Counted from the first letter of the stretch, positions 1 through 9,327 are shown. The stretch is DNA of 64,000 bases from Fuerstiella sp. (GCA_029247265.1 JAQWLN010000127.1:45850-109849); one strand, 5' to 3'. Program-made: numbers and translations. Notes: generated by a model not told the origin, from the sequence alone.

Positions 1-306
1 GTCCAGAGTTTCCACAGACGAATCACGGAGCAACGTCTCCGGAAACAGCCACAACAATGCCGGCAGAAACGCCAGATCAGCCACATGTGCGGCTGGGAGC
101 GTTGTACATTCCATGGCCGCAAAGTTCACGTGCGTCGGTATCTGTGACTGGTCAACACTGTCCCCAGCCCGGGAGTGCAGACCATCGTGGTCATAACCGT
201 CGCGCTGCCAACAGTCAAAAACGTGCTTCGATTCGCCTGTGCCGGCGGCGGTCGGGGCCAGGTCTACGCCAAATCCCTGATATCTGGTCGATGCTCGCAG
301 CGACAA
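1..306 (-). CDS. Possible 5' end of a gene running off the left edge; product unknown
   Basis: Read on the minus strand, one frame is open from a TGA at 342-340 to the window edge, over 110 codons. Its amino-acid composition is ordinary and its codons resemble those of neighbouring genes. No ATG lies near the beginning. A TTG at 306 is the first usual start; a CTG at 300 would sit six bases after an AAGGGA Shine-Dalgarno-like run. The visible product starts SLRASTRYQGFGVDLAP and contains a hydrophobic patch AFLPALLWLF near the edge. I do not recognise a family. The gene would be divergent from the ThuA gene at 383. The plus-strand frames here look like shadows. Confidence 0.35.
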   Translation of the reverse strand, partial: MSLRASTRYQGFGVDLAPTAAGTGESKHVFDCWQRDGYDHDGLHSRAGDSVDQSQIPTHVNFAAMECTTLPAAHVADLAFLPALLWLFPETLLRDSSVETLD

Positions 307-382
307 TCCCTTGGTGTTAAAGTGGAACTCAGTGTTAAATCAATCGCTCAACGACTCCCGCCCAGACCAACAGGAGAATCCT

Positions 383-1348
383 GTGAACCGCATAATTTGC
401 TTCGCTCTCGCCTGCACTCTTTTCAGTGGCATCTCAATTTCAGCCCATGCAACCGAACCGAATACTCGCATCGTGCTGATTGCCGGGCAGGTGAGCCATC
501 CTTCCGGGCAGCATGAATTTAACGCCGGCTGCATACTGCTGGCACGAGCATTGAATGAACACAGCAATCTTGCCGTACAGGTAGACATTGTTCACAACGG
601 CTGGCCCTCGGACGAATCCGTTTTCAAAGGAGCCAAAGCCGTCGTGATTTACTCTGATGGAAACGACAGGCATCCCACAAAGGGCCACGAGCAAACACTG
701 GATGCGATGGTCGACCAAGGTATGGGCGTGATGTGCATGCATTACGGAGTCGAAGTACCGGCCGGACCGCGTGGCGAATACTTCAAGAAGTGGATTGGCG
801 GACATTATGAAGGCGGGTTCTCATGCAACCCTCACTGGACGGCTCCGCTGGAACCTCACTCCAGGCACGCGATTGCTCGCGGCATTCCGATGTTCCCTGC
901 GAACGACGAGTGGTACTACAACATGCGCTGGGCAAAGCCGAAAACGGCACTGGACATTCTCACATCAACACCCACCCGAGACCGCATCAACCGGTACATC
1001 CACTGGACTCCGGCGGGAGAGAAAAAACTTGAGACTCGACAGACTCTGATGTGGGCCGTGGAACGGCCGGATGGCGGCCGAGGCGTGGGGTTCACGGGTG
1101 GACACTGGCACCGCAACTGGGCCATCGATGACTTCCGCCAGGTCGCTCTGAATGCCATGATCTGGACAGCTGGGATGGAAGTCCCGAAAGATGGCGTCAC
1201 TTCTCTGCCTGTCACCAAAGCTCAGCTCAATGAAAACCTCGATCCCAAGAAAACAATGGTCCATGTTTCACTGCCGAGTGATGCTGACCTCAATCAACCA
1301 GCCGCCGAAGTCGTGGACTTTCGCTGGCCAGGCGGTCCTAAGAAATAG
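383..1348 (+). CDS. Secreted ThuA-domain protein
   Basis: ThuA (trehalose-utilisation-like) domain protein with a glutamine-amidotransferase-like fold, common in planctomycetes; no reaction is established for this branch. I start it at GTG 383, six bases after AGGAG, because this gives a clean signal peptide (IICFALACTLFSGISISAHA, cleavage near residue 23); an upstream ATG at 311 would add 24 residues ahead of it. Family-like segments follow: CMHYGVEVPAG, WIGGHYEGG, DEWYYNMRW and GFTGGHWHRNW near the C-terminus. About 321 residues, the usual size for a single-domain member. The M19 dipeptidase starts 30 bases downstream in the same direction, so the two may be co-transcribed. Related to the N-terminal domain of the 1307-residue protein at 11493. 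Confidence 0.85.
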   Translation: MNRIICFALACTLFSGISISAHATEPNTRIVLIAGQVSHPSGQHEFNAGCILLARALNEHSNLAVQVDIVHNGWPSDESVFKGAKAVVIYSDGNDRHPTKGHEQTLDAMVDQGMGVMCMHYGVEVPAGPRGEYFKKWIGGHYEGGFSCNPHWTAPLEPHSRHAIARGIPMFPANDEWYYNMRWAKPKTALDILTSTPTRDRINRYIHWTPAGEKKLETRQTLMWAVERPDGGRGVGFTGGHWHRNWAIDDFRQVALNAMIWTAGMEVPKDGVTSLPVTKAQLNENLDPKKTMVHVSLPSDADLNQPAAEVVDFRWPGGPKK

Positions 1349-1378
1349 ATCTCATTCATTCGCAAAAAGCAGGTCGAT

Positions 1379-2500
1379 ATGATTCGCATGACATTAGTCG
1401 CTGCGCTGGCTGCCCTGGTACAGACAGGGTCACATGCTCAGGATACTGCCCGTCCGGCCGTCGTTCTGACAGACGAAGGCCGCGCCGTGCATTTTTCAGG
1501 AATGCTGTTCGATGGTCACAACGACCTGCCATGGGAACTGCGCGAAAGCGGTAATTCATCGTTCGATCAGGTGGACATCGCAAAGAATCAACCGCATCAG
1601 CACACGGATATTCCGCGCTTGAAACGGGGCGGCGTCAAAGCCCAGTTCTGGTCGGTGTACGTATCAGCGGACACGATGCTGACCGGCGATGCTCTGTTGC
1701 AAACGATGCAGCAAATTGACATCGTCGATCAGATGCTGAAACGATACCCGCAGACCTTCGAATTCGCATCTTCCGCAGCGGAAATTGAACGCATCGTCAA
1801 GTCGGGAAAAATCGCGTCGATGATGGGCGTCGAAGGCGGCCATTCGATCGAAGGCTCTCTGGGCAACCTGCGGCGACTGTATGATCGCGGATGTCGTTAC
1901 ATGACCCTGACCCATTCAAAAAATCTGTCCTGGGCCGATTCTGCAACAGACGAAGAAAAACACGGCGGCCTGACTGACTTCGGAAAAGAAGTCGTTCGCG
2001 AAATGAACCGACTGGGAATGCTGGTGGATCTGTCACACGTTTCTCCGGCCGTGATGCATCAGGCGATTGACGTCTCATCAGCGCCGGTCATCTTTTCTCA
2101 TTCATCGGCGCTGGCGATTAACGACCATGCTCGCAATGTACCAGACGACGTACTGAAGCGGATGCCGGATAACGGCGGTGTCGTCATGGTGAATTTCTTT
2201 TCGAAGTTCGTCATCCCGACGGCACAGCGAAATGAAAACGAAGATGCGCCTGGCACAATCCATGACGTCGTGGATCACATCCATCACATCGCCACCGTTG
2301 CCGGTGTCGACCATGTCGGTATCGGGTCCGACTTCGACGGCGTACCTCGGTTGCCGGCACAGCTGGAAGACGTTTCAACGTACCCACTGATTACTCAGGA
2401 ACTGCTCAATCGTGGTTATACGAAACCAGACATCCACAAGATTCTGGGCGGCAACGTGCTGCGTGCACTGCGCGGTGCAGAAAAGGTCGCAAAGCGTTGA
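1379..2500 (+). CDS. Membrane dipeptidase, peptidase family M19 (renal dipeptidase type)
   Basis: Zinc dipeptidase predicted to cleave dipeptides in the periplasm or outside the cell. A signal peptide covers about residues 1-20. The M19 metal-site pattern is present: FDGHND (H47, D49), VEGGHS (bridging E152), DLSH (H220), FSHSS (H241) and GIGSDFDG near residue 315. The length of 373 residues is normal. The gene starts 30 bases after the ThuA gene and ends 23 bases before the convergent NHL-type gene. Peptide substrates cannot be told from sequence, and some M19 members act on D-amino-acid dipeptides or beta-lactams. Confidence 0.92.
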   Translation: MIRMTLVAALAALVQTGSHAQDTARPAVVLTDEGRAVHFSGMLFDGHNDLPWELRESGNSSFDQVDIAKNQPHQHTDIPRLKRGGVKAQFWSVYVSADTMLTGDALLQTMQQIDIVDQMLKRYPQTFEFASSAAEIERIVKSGKIASMMGVEGGHSIEGSLGNLRRLYDRGCRYMTLTHSKNLSWADSATDEEKHGGLTDFGKEVVREMNRLGMLVDLSHVSPAVMHQAIDVSSAPVIFSHSSALAINDHARNVPDDVLKRMPDNGGVVMVNFFSKFVIPTAQRNENEDAPGTIHDVVDHIHHIATVAGVDHVGIGSDFDGVPRLPAQLEDVSTYPLITQELLNRGYTKPDIHKILGGNVLRALRGAEKVAKR

Positions 2501-2523
2501 TCACCGAACGCAGCGACGGGCAA

Positions 2524-3381
2524 CTACTTGACCTTGATCTCGGCCACTGGAGAGCTGACCAGCACTGTCAGTTTCTTATCTGGCGCCAGTGAGAAGATCG
2601 TGCGAATGTGTGGATCGGCAATCAACAGGTTCTGGCCACTGCGACACAGTCCGACAGGGCGGTCCATGGGTTTGCCAGCAACCCATTTTTCCTTTTCACC
2701 GTCCGTCGTTACCTTCCAGACACAGTGCTCGTAGTTGTCTGTGACAAACAATGTGCCGTCATCCGTTCGCACAATGTTGTGGGGCAGATTAAACGGGTGA
2801 CCCTTCACAAACGGTTCAATTTTTCCGTCGGGAGTGACTTTCTGAATCTGGCCATCCTTGCTGGATGTTGACAGCACCCACAGGTTACCATCGGGATCCA
2901 GAGTCAAACCGCGAGGAGAATTGATAACGGCAAATTCTTCTGGTTCCTTCAGACCTTCCTTCGGCATTTTCCAGATACGATGAAGCTCCAGATCAGCGGT
3001 AAAGATCGTTCCATCCGGAGCCACCGCCAGCGCCATTGGAATACCGATCCAACTGTCGGTCAACGTTTGCGGCACGCCGGCGTCGTCGAATCGATAGACT
3101 TCGCGAGTAGATGAGTCACCGGCGATCAGTTTGCCTTCGTGATCGATTGCCAGGCATCTGACAGCGTTCAAAGGCGTACGAAACTTTTTGGAACCCTGAA
3201 AGTAGACGCTCTTTTTCCCGTCTTCAATTTTCCAGATGCCTGGCATGTTTCGATCAGCAACATAGACAATGCCATCTGCCGTCGCCGTGACGGCAAGCGG
3301 ATAATCAAATTCTGTGGGCGCGTCCTGTCCGAATGCGGCGGAAGCGGAGACCACGACAAGAATCGAAGCGAGGTTTTTCAC
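2524..3381 (-). CDS. Secreted SMP-30/NHL-type beta-propeller protein
   Basis: A 285-residue protein with a signal peptide (MKNLASILVVVSASAAFG) and propeller repeats of the SMP-30/gluconolactonase/NHL group: repeated 'aDGxixVaDxxxxxIwkx' blades such as DGIVYVADRNMPGIWKI, DGTIFTADLELHRIWKM, DGNLWVLSTSSKDGQIQKV and DGTLFVTDNYEHCVWKV. The start codon is GTG at 3381. It may be a lactonase-like enzyme or a sugar/protein-binding propeller; metal ligands for lactonase activity were not identified. It is convergent with the M19 dipeptidase and follows the large FG-GAP lipoprotein gene (gap about 76 bases), with which it may be co-transcribed. Confidence 0.8.
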   Translation of the reverse strand: MKNLASILVVVSASAAFGQDAPTEFDYPLAVTATADGIVYVADRNMPGIWKIEDGKKSVYFQGSKKFRTPLNAVRCLAIDHEGKLIAGDSSTREVYRFDDAGVPQTLTDSWIGIPMALAVAPDGTIFTADLELHRIWKMPKEGLKEPEEFAVINSPRGLTLDPDGNLWVLSTSSKDGQIQKVTPDGKIEPFVKGHPFNLPHNIVRTDDGTLFVTDNYEHCVWKVTTDGEKEKWVAGKPMDRPVGLCRSGQNLLIADPHIRTIFSLAPDKKLTVLVSSPVAEIKVK

Positions 3382-3457
3382 AGTGGATAACTCAATGAAA
3401 TAAGATTAAATGTAAATTGTCACACTCAGACTGTCAGCCGACGACCGCACGCGCGAG

Positions 3458-6400
3458 CTACGGTTTTCGCAAGGAATCCCGAAATTCGTTCGGGGAATAC
3501 TCGCGAGTCTGCCAGTGGTCGAGATATTGCCGGTGCTCGACTGAATCCGGAACATGATCGTCTGGTGAAAAAGGATACCGACTCATGGCCCGGAATGGGA
3601 ATGGTTCTGACGATTGCCCGTAAATTGTGTTCAGATCGGCGTCCTTGTCGTAGCCGATGTTTGTCAGTACGAAGTCCCGTTTCCAGCCGTCCGGCACGGG
3701 TTCTGGCGGGACTGCAAATTCTATGGTCAGCTCGTCCCCCGGGCCCATGACAACCATACGATCGTCATGGTCAGTCAACAGAGGCATCGACGCTCCGTAG
3801 CGAGTAAACCTACCGAAGATCGTGGGCCAACGAGCATCCGTGGTTACCGAATTGTAGTCATATCCTTCCGGTGCCCGGCCGTTTCGGAACAGTGCGTTGT
3901 CATCATACGTGCGACGGCTGAAGCCTCGAAAATGCAGATCGGCAGCCAGTAGCGGACACGCCTGAGTGACCGTGTCCGCATTCTCTTCGTCGACGGTAAA
4001 GAACGCCTGATCCCAATACAGTTCCATGCTGGAACGAATGCGGAAACGGTAGTCGCTGCCAACGAACATATCAGACACATCAATGACCATCGCCTTGGTC
4101 TTGCCGCTGGGGAAGCCGACGAACGGGCGAACCACTTTCCAGCCACCGTTGCCGTCAGGAATTTCAATGGACGGACCGGCGGGGCCGTCCAGGTTGGGGT
4201 TCTGTTCTATGCCAAGGTTCAGAGACGTGTCCGTCGGAAAGACCCAGCCCACAAGAAACAGACGAATATTGCGCAATGCCGACTCGCCATCCGGCAACTC
4301 ACCCAAGTCAAATTCCATCGTCCATTCGTCGGTCAGCCCCTGCATGATTCGGCCTTCGAAAGCCTGAACGTAATCGCCGTCGACTGCGGACAAACCTGGC
4401 AGCAAATCGTTGCCACGACCGTCAATAATCGACACCGGACTGCGAGGTTGCCGGACCGTGTGTATTCGGTGACTCGCCATGTCGGGTGAACCGACTTTCT
4501 CGTTCGTAAAAATATCCACGTCCACCGGGTGATCGATCGCCGTCAGCTGCACGTGATCAAAGTACGCCGTTTCCCACAGCTCTTCAGTGAGCTGCAGAAG
4601 GTATCGTCCATCCTTTTCGACAAGCGACTGGCCGTGAATCAAAAGATTTTCCCACTCACGAGTCGGCGCAATTTCTCCACTGGCCAGCATCAGTCCAAGC
4701 GGCGCGGCCCACAAACAGTCGCTGAAGAATTCGAAGCGATCGCCGGTCCAAGTGTAGATGTACGGGCAGGAACCTTTCAGAATCTGCGGCGCCAGGACAC
4801 CGATCCGCGTCCGCAGCAGGTTCGGGACGGTGATATTCTGGGGAATACCGTCGGTCCAGATAATGCGAATGGTCTCTGCCGATTCTGCTTTTCCCAAACC
4901 CAGATGAATCTTCGGCCTGCCCACGACTTCTGCGTGATACAGGCTGCCTGCACGCACCTCGATCACTGAACCAATCGCATGCATATTCACACGGTTCGAC
5001 GGAAACTGAGGATCATTGGGAACTGCTCGGGCAACGACATCGATCCAGTTATTGGTGTTGCCGCCTTCATTCGTGAGCAATCCGAGAGCACCGTCCTTCG
5101 CGGACACATAAACGAGATCGAGATCACCATCATCGTCGATGTCCACAGCCGTACACGATGATGCCGTTACAGACTGCACGTCTTCCTGCAGGACCGAAAC
5201 GGCCAGCGGTTGTTCGAGACCGCGGCAGTTTACAGAATCCATGGCACCATCGTTGTCCAGGTCTGCCAGAACCATCCTGTCACCAAACCCGCTGGACTGA
5301 TCATCTGCAGCAGGACCGAAACACAACAGCGAAGTCCTGCCATCAGCATCAGGACCGACAACATGACAGCACGTCACCGAAGACACGTCATTCGCGACGA
5401 CACGGTCCGATTCAACCGGGATCCAGCGAAACCGACCATGCAACATGTTCTCAAGGCAACCAGTGGTACCGTCGGAGGCTGCTCCCACAACGTCAATCGC
5501 AACATCGCTGTTCCAGTCAACGACGGCTAAAGACTGCAACCCCAACTCAGGCAGTGACGCAGAGCTATTCATGTTCTCAAACACGGTGCCATCGATGTTC
5601 TTCCACAGTGACATGCCTGCACCGGTCGCAAAGATCAGATCCAGGTCCCCGTCTGCTTCCAGGTCTGCGGCAACAATGTCATTGATATCCGGAATGGATT
5701 CTTCCTGAGGCAGAACGATCAGTGAGCGGCCTCCGTCTTCACCCAAGTCGTTGCGAAGTACGACAACACCTTCATCACTCCAGGCGACGACGTCCAGGTC
5801 CGTGTCATACCAGCGATTCTTTCCCGCCGGGTCCGTAACAATCTTCTGATCACCGTCCGCGTCTCGCAGCAATGATGGATTCTTAATATCGCTGATGGCT
5901 TTATCGAAGTCGCGGTCGATATCGACCAGCAGAAACTCTGTCACGCCGATGCCATGCTGTGGTGATGTCATCAGCAGCGTCCATTCCGCTGCCAGATCTG
6001 TTCCACGAGAATAGATTTCGATGCTGCCATCGCGGGCGACGATCAGGTCATCAAACCCGTCCAGATTCATATCCAGAGATTCAACCTGAGTAACACCGGT
6101 GCCTGACGGCAGGCCATCCGTCGGCACGAATGCTTTTACCACGGTCGGTTCCGGAGCAGGAATTGCGCCGGATTCTGCGGCAGCGGAAAGAAACTCCTCA
6201 TCAAAATTAAGCAACAGGTATTCCAATAGATTCCTGTTCAGTCGCCGCTGGTCGATCTGTGTGGCCAGTTCCGGCAGCAGCAGATTACCAGTCATCATGG
6301 CGGGCCCCATCAGCATGGCGGCATTGGTGCCGTCAAATCCGACCAGAGCCTTCGTGATCGTTTCCACCAGGTCCATCCGTCGTTGCTTTTTGATGGATTC

Positions 6401-7195
6401 ATTAAGCGGACCAATCAGCGTTCTGGCAGACTTAAGCGTCTCAGTAATCTGCAGCGCCAATGTTCTTGTTCTTTCGTCCTTTGAATTCAGACTGAGCGCC
6501 TGTCGCTGCATCAGTTTTTGCAGAGCGAACAGATTCTGAGGCGCAAGTTCAAATGACTTTTGCAGCGATATCAGCAGCTCCGGTGATTCTGCGTAATCGT
6601 GGTGTCCGTCCATTGCCATGGCCAGTGCAAAACGAAAATCGGCCGCCTGCGGTAGAGCATCCGCCGCGTCGCGTAACAGTTGAAGCCCCTGCGTAATACT
6701 GGGCGATTCCGGTGAATCATCATGGACAAGAAGTTTGCCCATGAGCATGTCCGCCAATGCAGCATCGTATCCGTCCGGCGAGAAGTCCTTAAATGCTGTC
6801 ACCGCCTGTCTGGATTTCGCAACCGCATCACGATAGGCCTGCACTTCTGCAGGAGTACCGGAGCGTTTGAATGGGGATTCCCTGTCGATCAACGACAGCA
6901 CGCGCGACACGGCAAGATTTCGGCGAGCAAGACGGTTCTTCGGCAGCAGCTCAGCCAACTCGGCAAACGCCTTTTCGGCTCCCGGCCATTCCTTGTTCTC
7001 CAACTGACCGACACCGCGACTTCTGAGAGCCATCGCATTGGTATACTGCTCCCTTGTCAGTACGACCGGCGGCGGATTCGTTGCATCTGACCCCGAGGAT
7101 GTCACGGTTTCCCAATTCGGTTGACCGTTGTTACAGCCGGAAAAACCCAATACGACGGCCGATAGCATCAGCCCTGATGCAAAACGTTTTAACAT
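3458..7195 (-). CDS. Large lipoprotein with TPR region, FG-GAP repeats and ASPIC/UnbV domain
   Basis: A 1245-residue protein. The N-terminus is a lipoprotein signal with FSGC at residues 18-21 and lipidation expected at C21. Residues about 50-110 look like tetratricopeptide helices (QYTNAMALRSRGVGQLENKE, then an AEKAFAELAELLP helix). From about 370 to 730 there are FG-GAP/integrin-like Ca-binding blades: DMNLDGFDDLIVARDG, ADLEADGDLDLIFATGAG, ADLDNDGAMDSV and DIDDDGDLDLVYV. An ASPIC/UnbV segment follows (IGSVIEVRAGSLYHAEVV, HLGLGKAESAETIRIIWTDG). The remaining 440 C-terminal residues match no family I recognise. The family resembles eukaryotic CRTAC1. The role is probably surface binding or adhesion. 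The architecture with a long C-terminal extension is unusual. Confidence 0.85.
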   Translation of the reverse strand: MLKRFASGLMLSAVVLGFSGCNNGQPNWETVTSSGSDATNPPPVVLTREQYTNAMALRSRGVGQLENKEWPGAEKAFAELAELLPKNRLARRNLAVSRVLSLIDRESPFKRSGTPAEVQAYRDAVAKSRQAVTAFKDFSPDGYDAALADMLMGKLLVHDDSPESPSITQGLQLLRDAADALPQAADFRFALAMAMDGHHDYAESPELLISLQKSFELAPQNLFALQKLMQRQALSLNSKDERTRTLALQITETLKSARTLIGPLNESIKKQRRMDLVETITKALVGFDGTNAAMLMGPAMMTGNLLLPELATQIDQRRLNRNLLEYLLLNFDEEFLSAAAESGAIPAPEPTVVKAFVPTDGLPSGTGVTQVESLDMNLDGFDDLIVARDGSIEIYSRGTDLAAEWTLLMTSPQHGIGVTEFLLVDIDRDFDKAISDIKNPSLLRDADGDQKIVTDPAGKNRWYDTDLDVVAWSDEGVVVLRNDLGEDGGRSLIVLPQEESIPDINDIVAADLEADGDLDLIFATGAGMSLWKNIDGTVFENMNSSASLPELGLQSLAVVDWNSDVAIDVVGAASDGTTGCLENMLHGRFRWIPVESDRVVANDVSSVTCCHVVGPDADGRTSLLCFGPAADDQSSGFGDRMVLADLDNDGAMDSVNCRGLEQPLAVSVLQEDVQSVTASSCTAVDIDDDGDLDLVYVSAKDGALGLLTNEGGNTNNWIDVVARAVPNDPQFPSNRVNMHAIGSVIEVRAGSLYHAEVVGRPKIHLGLGKAESAETIRIIWTDGIPQNITVPNLLRTRIGVLAPQILKGSCPYIYTWTGDRFEFFSDCLWAAPLGLMLASGEIAPTREWENLLIHGQSLVEKDGRYLLQLTEELWETAYFDHVQLTAIDHPVDVDIFTNEKVGSPDMASHRIHTVRQPRSPVSIIDGRGNDLLPGLSAVDGDYVQAFEGRIMQGLTDEWTMEFDLGELPDGESALRNIRLFLVGWVFPTDTSLNLGIEQNPNLDGPAGPSIEIPDGNGGWKVVRPFVGFPSGKTKAMVIDVSDMFVGSDYRFRIRSSMELYWDQAFFTVDEENADTVTQACPLLAADLHFRGFSRRTYDDNALFRNGRAPEGYDYNSVTTDARWPTIFGRFTRYGASMPLLTDHDDRMVVMGPGDELTIEFAVPPEPVPDGWKRDFVLTNIGYDKDADLNTIYGQSSEPFPFRAMSRYPFSPDDHVPDSVEHRQYLDHWQTREYSPNEFRDSLRKP

Positions 7196-7421
7196 TATTC
7201 AGCTTCCAGACTCATTCTTCGGCGAACAGAACAGCGGCGGATCGCCCTCATCGCAAGAACGCCCGCAGTACGGCCGGATGTTTAAACGAAAGGCCCCCGT
7301 ACACATACGCATCGTATCTCTTTCCGGCCCGGACAAAAATCCGGCGGGCTCTCAGATTCGCTGGACTTTCCATTGAAAAGCTGTTCAGCCGCAAATTTCC
7401 TGACCGCCGCCACATGCGCAC

Positions 7422-7454
7422 AAAAAAAGCCGTGCTGGCTGCCAGCACGGCTTT
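7422..7454 (-). terminator. Intrinsic terminator of the EF-hand gene
   Basis: A perfect 13-base-pair stem, AAAGCCGTGCTGG (7426-7438) against CCAGCACGGCTTT (7442-7454), with a three-base loop. On the minus strand it is followed by a run of T (the plus strand reads caaaaaaa at 7421-7428). It lies 35 bases past the stop codon of the EF-hand gene at 7489 and is the textbook form of a Rho-independent terminator for that gene. Confidence 0.9.
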
Positions 7455-7488
7455 CGTTATCTAATTGCTGCGAACGAGCCTGCAGCGA

Positions 7489-8319
7489 CTATTCGGCGTC
7501 CGGTCGTCGACGCTCGCCACCATCGCCTTCGCGGGTCGGGCGATCACCGCCGGCTCGGTCACCCTGGGGACGATCACCTCCCGGTCGACCACCACGGCCC
7601 TGCTGTCCGCCACGGCCCTGACCACCCCGGAAACGCTCAAGCATTCTGCGGAATTCTTCCTTGTCGACAAATCCATCCTTGTTGCCATCCAACCGGTCGA
7701 AGCCTTCCTTCATGCGGTCCGGGGCTTCTTCTTTGGACAACTTGCCATCCTTGTTGGCGTCCGATTCATTAAACCGAGCCAACATCTGTTCCGGCCCGAA
7801 TCCTCCACGATCGCCTCGTTCACCTTGAGGACGGTCACCGTCACGTGGCCCACGATCACCACCGGGACGCCCCATCGCTCCCAGTTCGTCGGCAGTGATT
7901 CGACCATCCCGGTTACGATCCATCCGACGCAGCACCACGATGGCCTGGTCAATTTCATCGGATTCCAGGACCCCATTACGGTTTCGATCCAATGCCGCCA
8001 CAACCGGCCCGCCCGGACGTCGACCGTCACCGCCACGAGGCGGTCCTCCACCGGGGCGACCGCGCTCACCTTCGCGGGCTCGATCCCCGTCCCGGCCACG
8101 TTCACCATCGCCGGGTCGGTCTCCGTCACGCCTTCCGTCCCGAGGGCCTTGGTCTCCTCGACCGTCACCGTCCCGCCGGCGGGCTTCTTCACGGGGTTGA
8201 TCCCTTTCTTTTTCCTGAGCACCTTCGCGAGGCTTGTCGCCGTCCTCCTGTGCGACCGCCCAATCCGTCGTCATCACCACTGCGGCGACGGCCAGGAGTC
8301 CTGTTGCAAGCTTGTTCAT
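7489..8319 (-). CDS. Secreted EF-hand protein with Arg/Asp/Gly-rich linkers
   Basis: I start this at ATG 8319 because the product then begins MNKLATGLLAVAAVVMTTDW, a normal signal peptide ending near AVAQ; an upstream in-frame ATG at 8436 would place 39 residues ahead of it. The mature protein has four canonical 12-residue EF-hand loops in two pairs: DRNRNGVLESDE, DRNRDGRITADE, DANKDGKLSKEE and DGNKDGFVDKEE, so calcium binding is expected. Between and after them lie low-complexity stretches rich in R, D, G, P and E. About 276 residues. Such EF-hand proteins are common in planctomycetes; the role is unknown. A strong terminator follows at 7422-7454. Long open frames on the other strand are by-products of the GC-rich low complexity. 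Confidence 0.85.
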   Translation of the reverse strand: MNKLATGLLAVAAVVMTTDWAVAQEDGDKPREGAQEKERDQPREEARRRDGDGRGDQGPRDGRRDGDRPGDGERGRDGDRAREGERGRPGGGPPRGGDGRRPGGPVVAALDRNRNGVLESDEIDQAIVVLRRMDRNRDGRITADELGAMGRPGGDRGPRDGDRPQGERGDRGGFGPEQMLARFNESDANKDGKLSKEEAPDRMKEGFDRLDGNKDGFVDKEEFRRMLERFRGGQGRGGQQGRGGRPGGDRPQGDRAGGDRPTREGDGGERRRPDAE

Positions 8320-8489
8320 ATTTCTGTCCCGTGAATTTAAGGAAACGTCATGCGTGATTTTGCAGTCACAGTCTACACGTGGCATAAACCTCCGAAAGAT
8401 GGATTGGGTGTCGCTCTTTTTGGACAATCCTGGCAAACCCGAATATCAACGTCGCCCATGAGCTCCGACAGTCCGCGACGAAACCACTC

Positions 8490-8711
8490 ATGAACGACGA
8501 CAGTAACCCCTGTCAAGCTCCGTTTTTCGGCAACATCAAACCGCGCAGCAAGACCGATCGCTCTGGTGCTGTCCAGCGTATCCTGAAGATGACCATCGTC
8601 TCGCTGGCCGGTGTTTTCGTTGGCGGACTACTGCCACCGATCCCCGGACATGACTACAATCCCGGCGGGCTGGGTGGTCTGGTCTGCCTGAGCTTGTGGT
8701 TCATCGTCTAA
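8490..8711 (+). CDS. Small hypothetical membrane protein
   Basis: A 73-residue open frame with a polar N-terminal half (NIKPRSKTDRSG) and a hydrophobic C-terminal half with two short segments (MTIVSLAGVFVGGLLPPIPG and GGLGGLVCLSLWFIV). It could be a small inner-membrane protein. No obvious ribosome binding site precedes ATG 8490, and no family is recognised. It lies between the divergent EF-hand gene and the DinB gene, in a stretch otherwise free of genes. Confidence 0.45.
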   Translation: MNDDSNPCQAPFFGNIKPRSKTDRSGAVQRILKMTIVSLAGVFVGGLLPPIPGHDYNPGGLGGLVCLSLWFIV

Positions 8712-8799
8712 GCGTTTGTAATGTGGCGCAACCGACAGCAGTTAAGTCTTCCCGAATCGAACGTCCCTGCCGCCCTTCACCATCAGAAGCAACCCACCG

Positions 8800-9303
8800 A
8801 TGTCATTGATCCCGATCATTCTTGAAGACTTAGGGCAGGCGCGAGCCTATGCCAATGACATGCTCAGCCATGTCGACGAATCGCTGTGGTTCAGGCAACC
8901 TGCCGAAGGAATCAACCACGTGGCATGGCAGGTCGGGCACATGGCCATCGCGCAATACGGGCTGTGTCTGAAACGGGTGCGAGGATTTCAATCCACAGAC
9001 GACCAGGTGATACCTGTCGAAGAATACGGAAAACTCTTCGGCAAAGGTTCGCAGCCGTCACCAAGCGAGCACGACTATCCTCTGCCTGTCGAAATTCGTG
9101 GGGCGTTCGACAGCGTGTATGCGGCCGTCGAGCGGGAAGTCGCCGCGCTGGACGAGAATACTCTCACAGAATCCGCAGGTCCCCCACACCCGATGTTCAC
9201 AACAAAGGGAGGATCACTGCGTTTCAGTGCAAAACACGAAATGCTGCACGTCGGACAAATCGGACTGCTGCGACGATTGCTGGGATGCCAGATACTTCGC
9301 TGA
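8800..9303 (+). CDS. DinB family protein (four-helix metal-binding fold)
   Basis: A 167-residue protein of the DinB/YfiT-like superfamily. The three-histidine metal site pattern is visible: one in NHVAWQVGHM (about residues 47-56) and the pair in AKHEMLHVGQI (about 146-156). Members include thiol transferases such as bacillithiol- or mycothiol-dependent enzymes, and many of unknown role; the substrate cannot be assigned. Cytoplasmic, with no signal peptide. It converges on recQ, whose stop lies 24 bases away. Confidence 0.85.
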   Translation: MSLIPIILEDLGQARAYANDMLSHVDESLWFRQPAEGINHVAWQVGHMAIAQYGLCLKRVRGFQSTDDQVIPVEEYGKLFGKGSQPSPSEHDYPLPVEIRGAFDSVYAAVEREVAALDENTLTESAGPPHPMFTTKGGSLRFSAKHEMLHVGQIGLLRRLLGCQILR

Positions 9304-9327
9304 CGTTTGCACGGCAACGACGACGTG

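Noticed and set aside
7465..8334. 289-codon plus-strand open frame opposite the EF-hand gene
   Set aside because: The opposite strand has a signal peptide, four exact EF-hand loops and its own terminator; the plus frame is Thr/Pro/Arg-rich by-product of GC-rich repeats.
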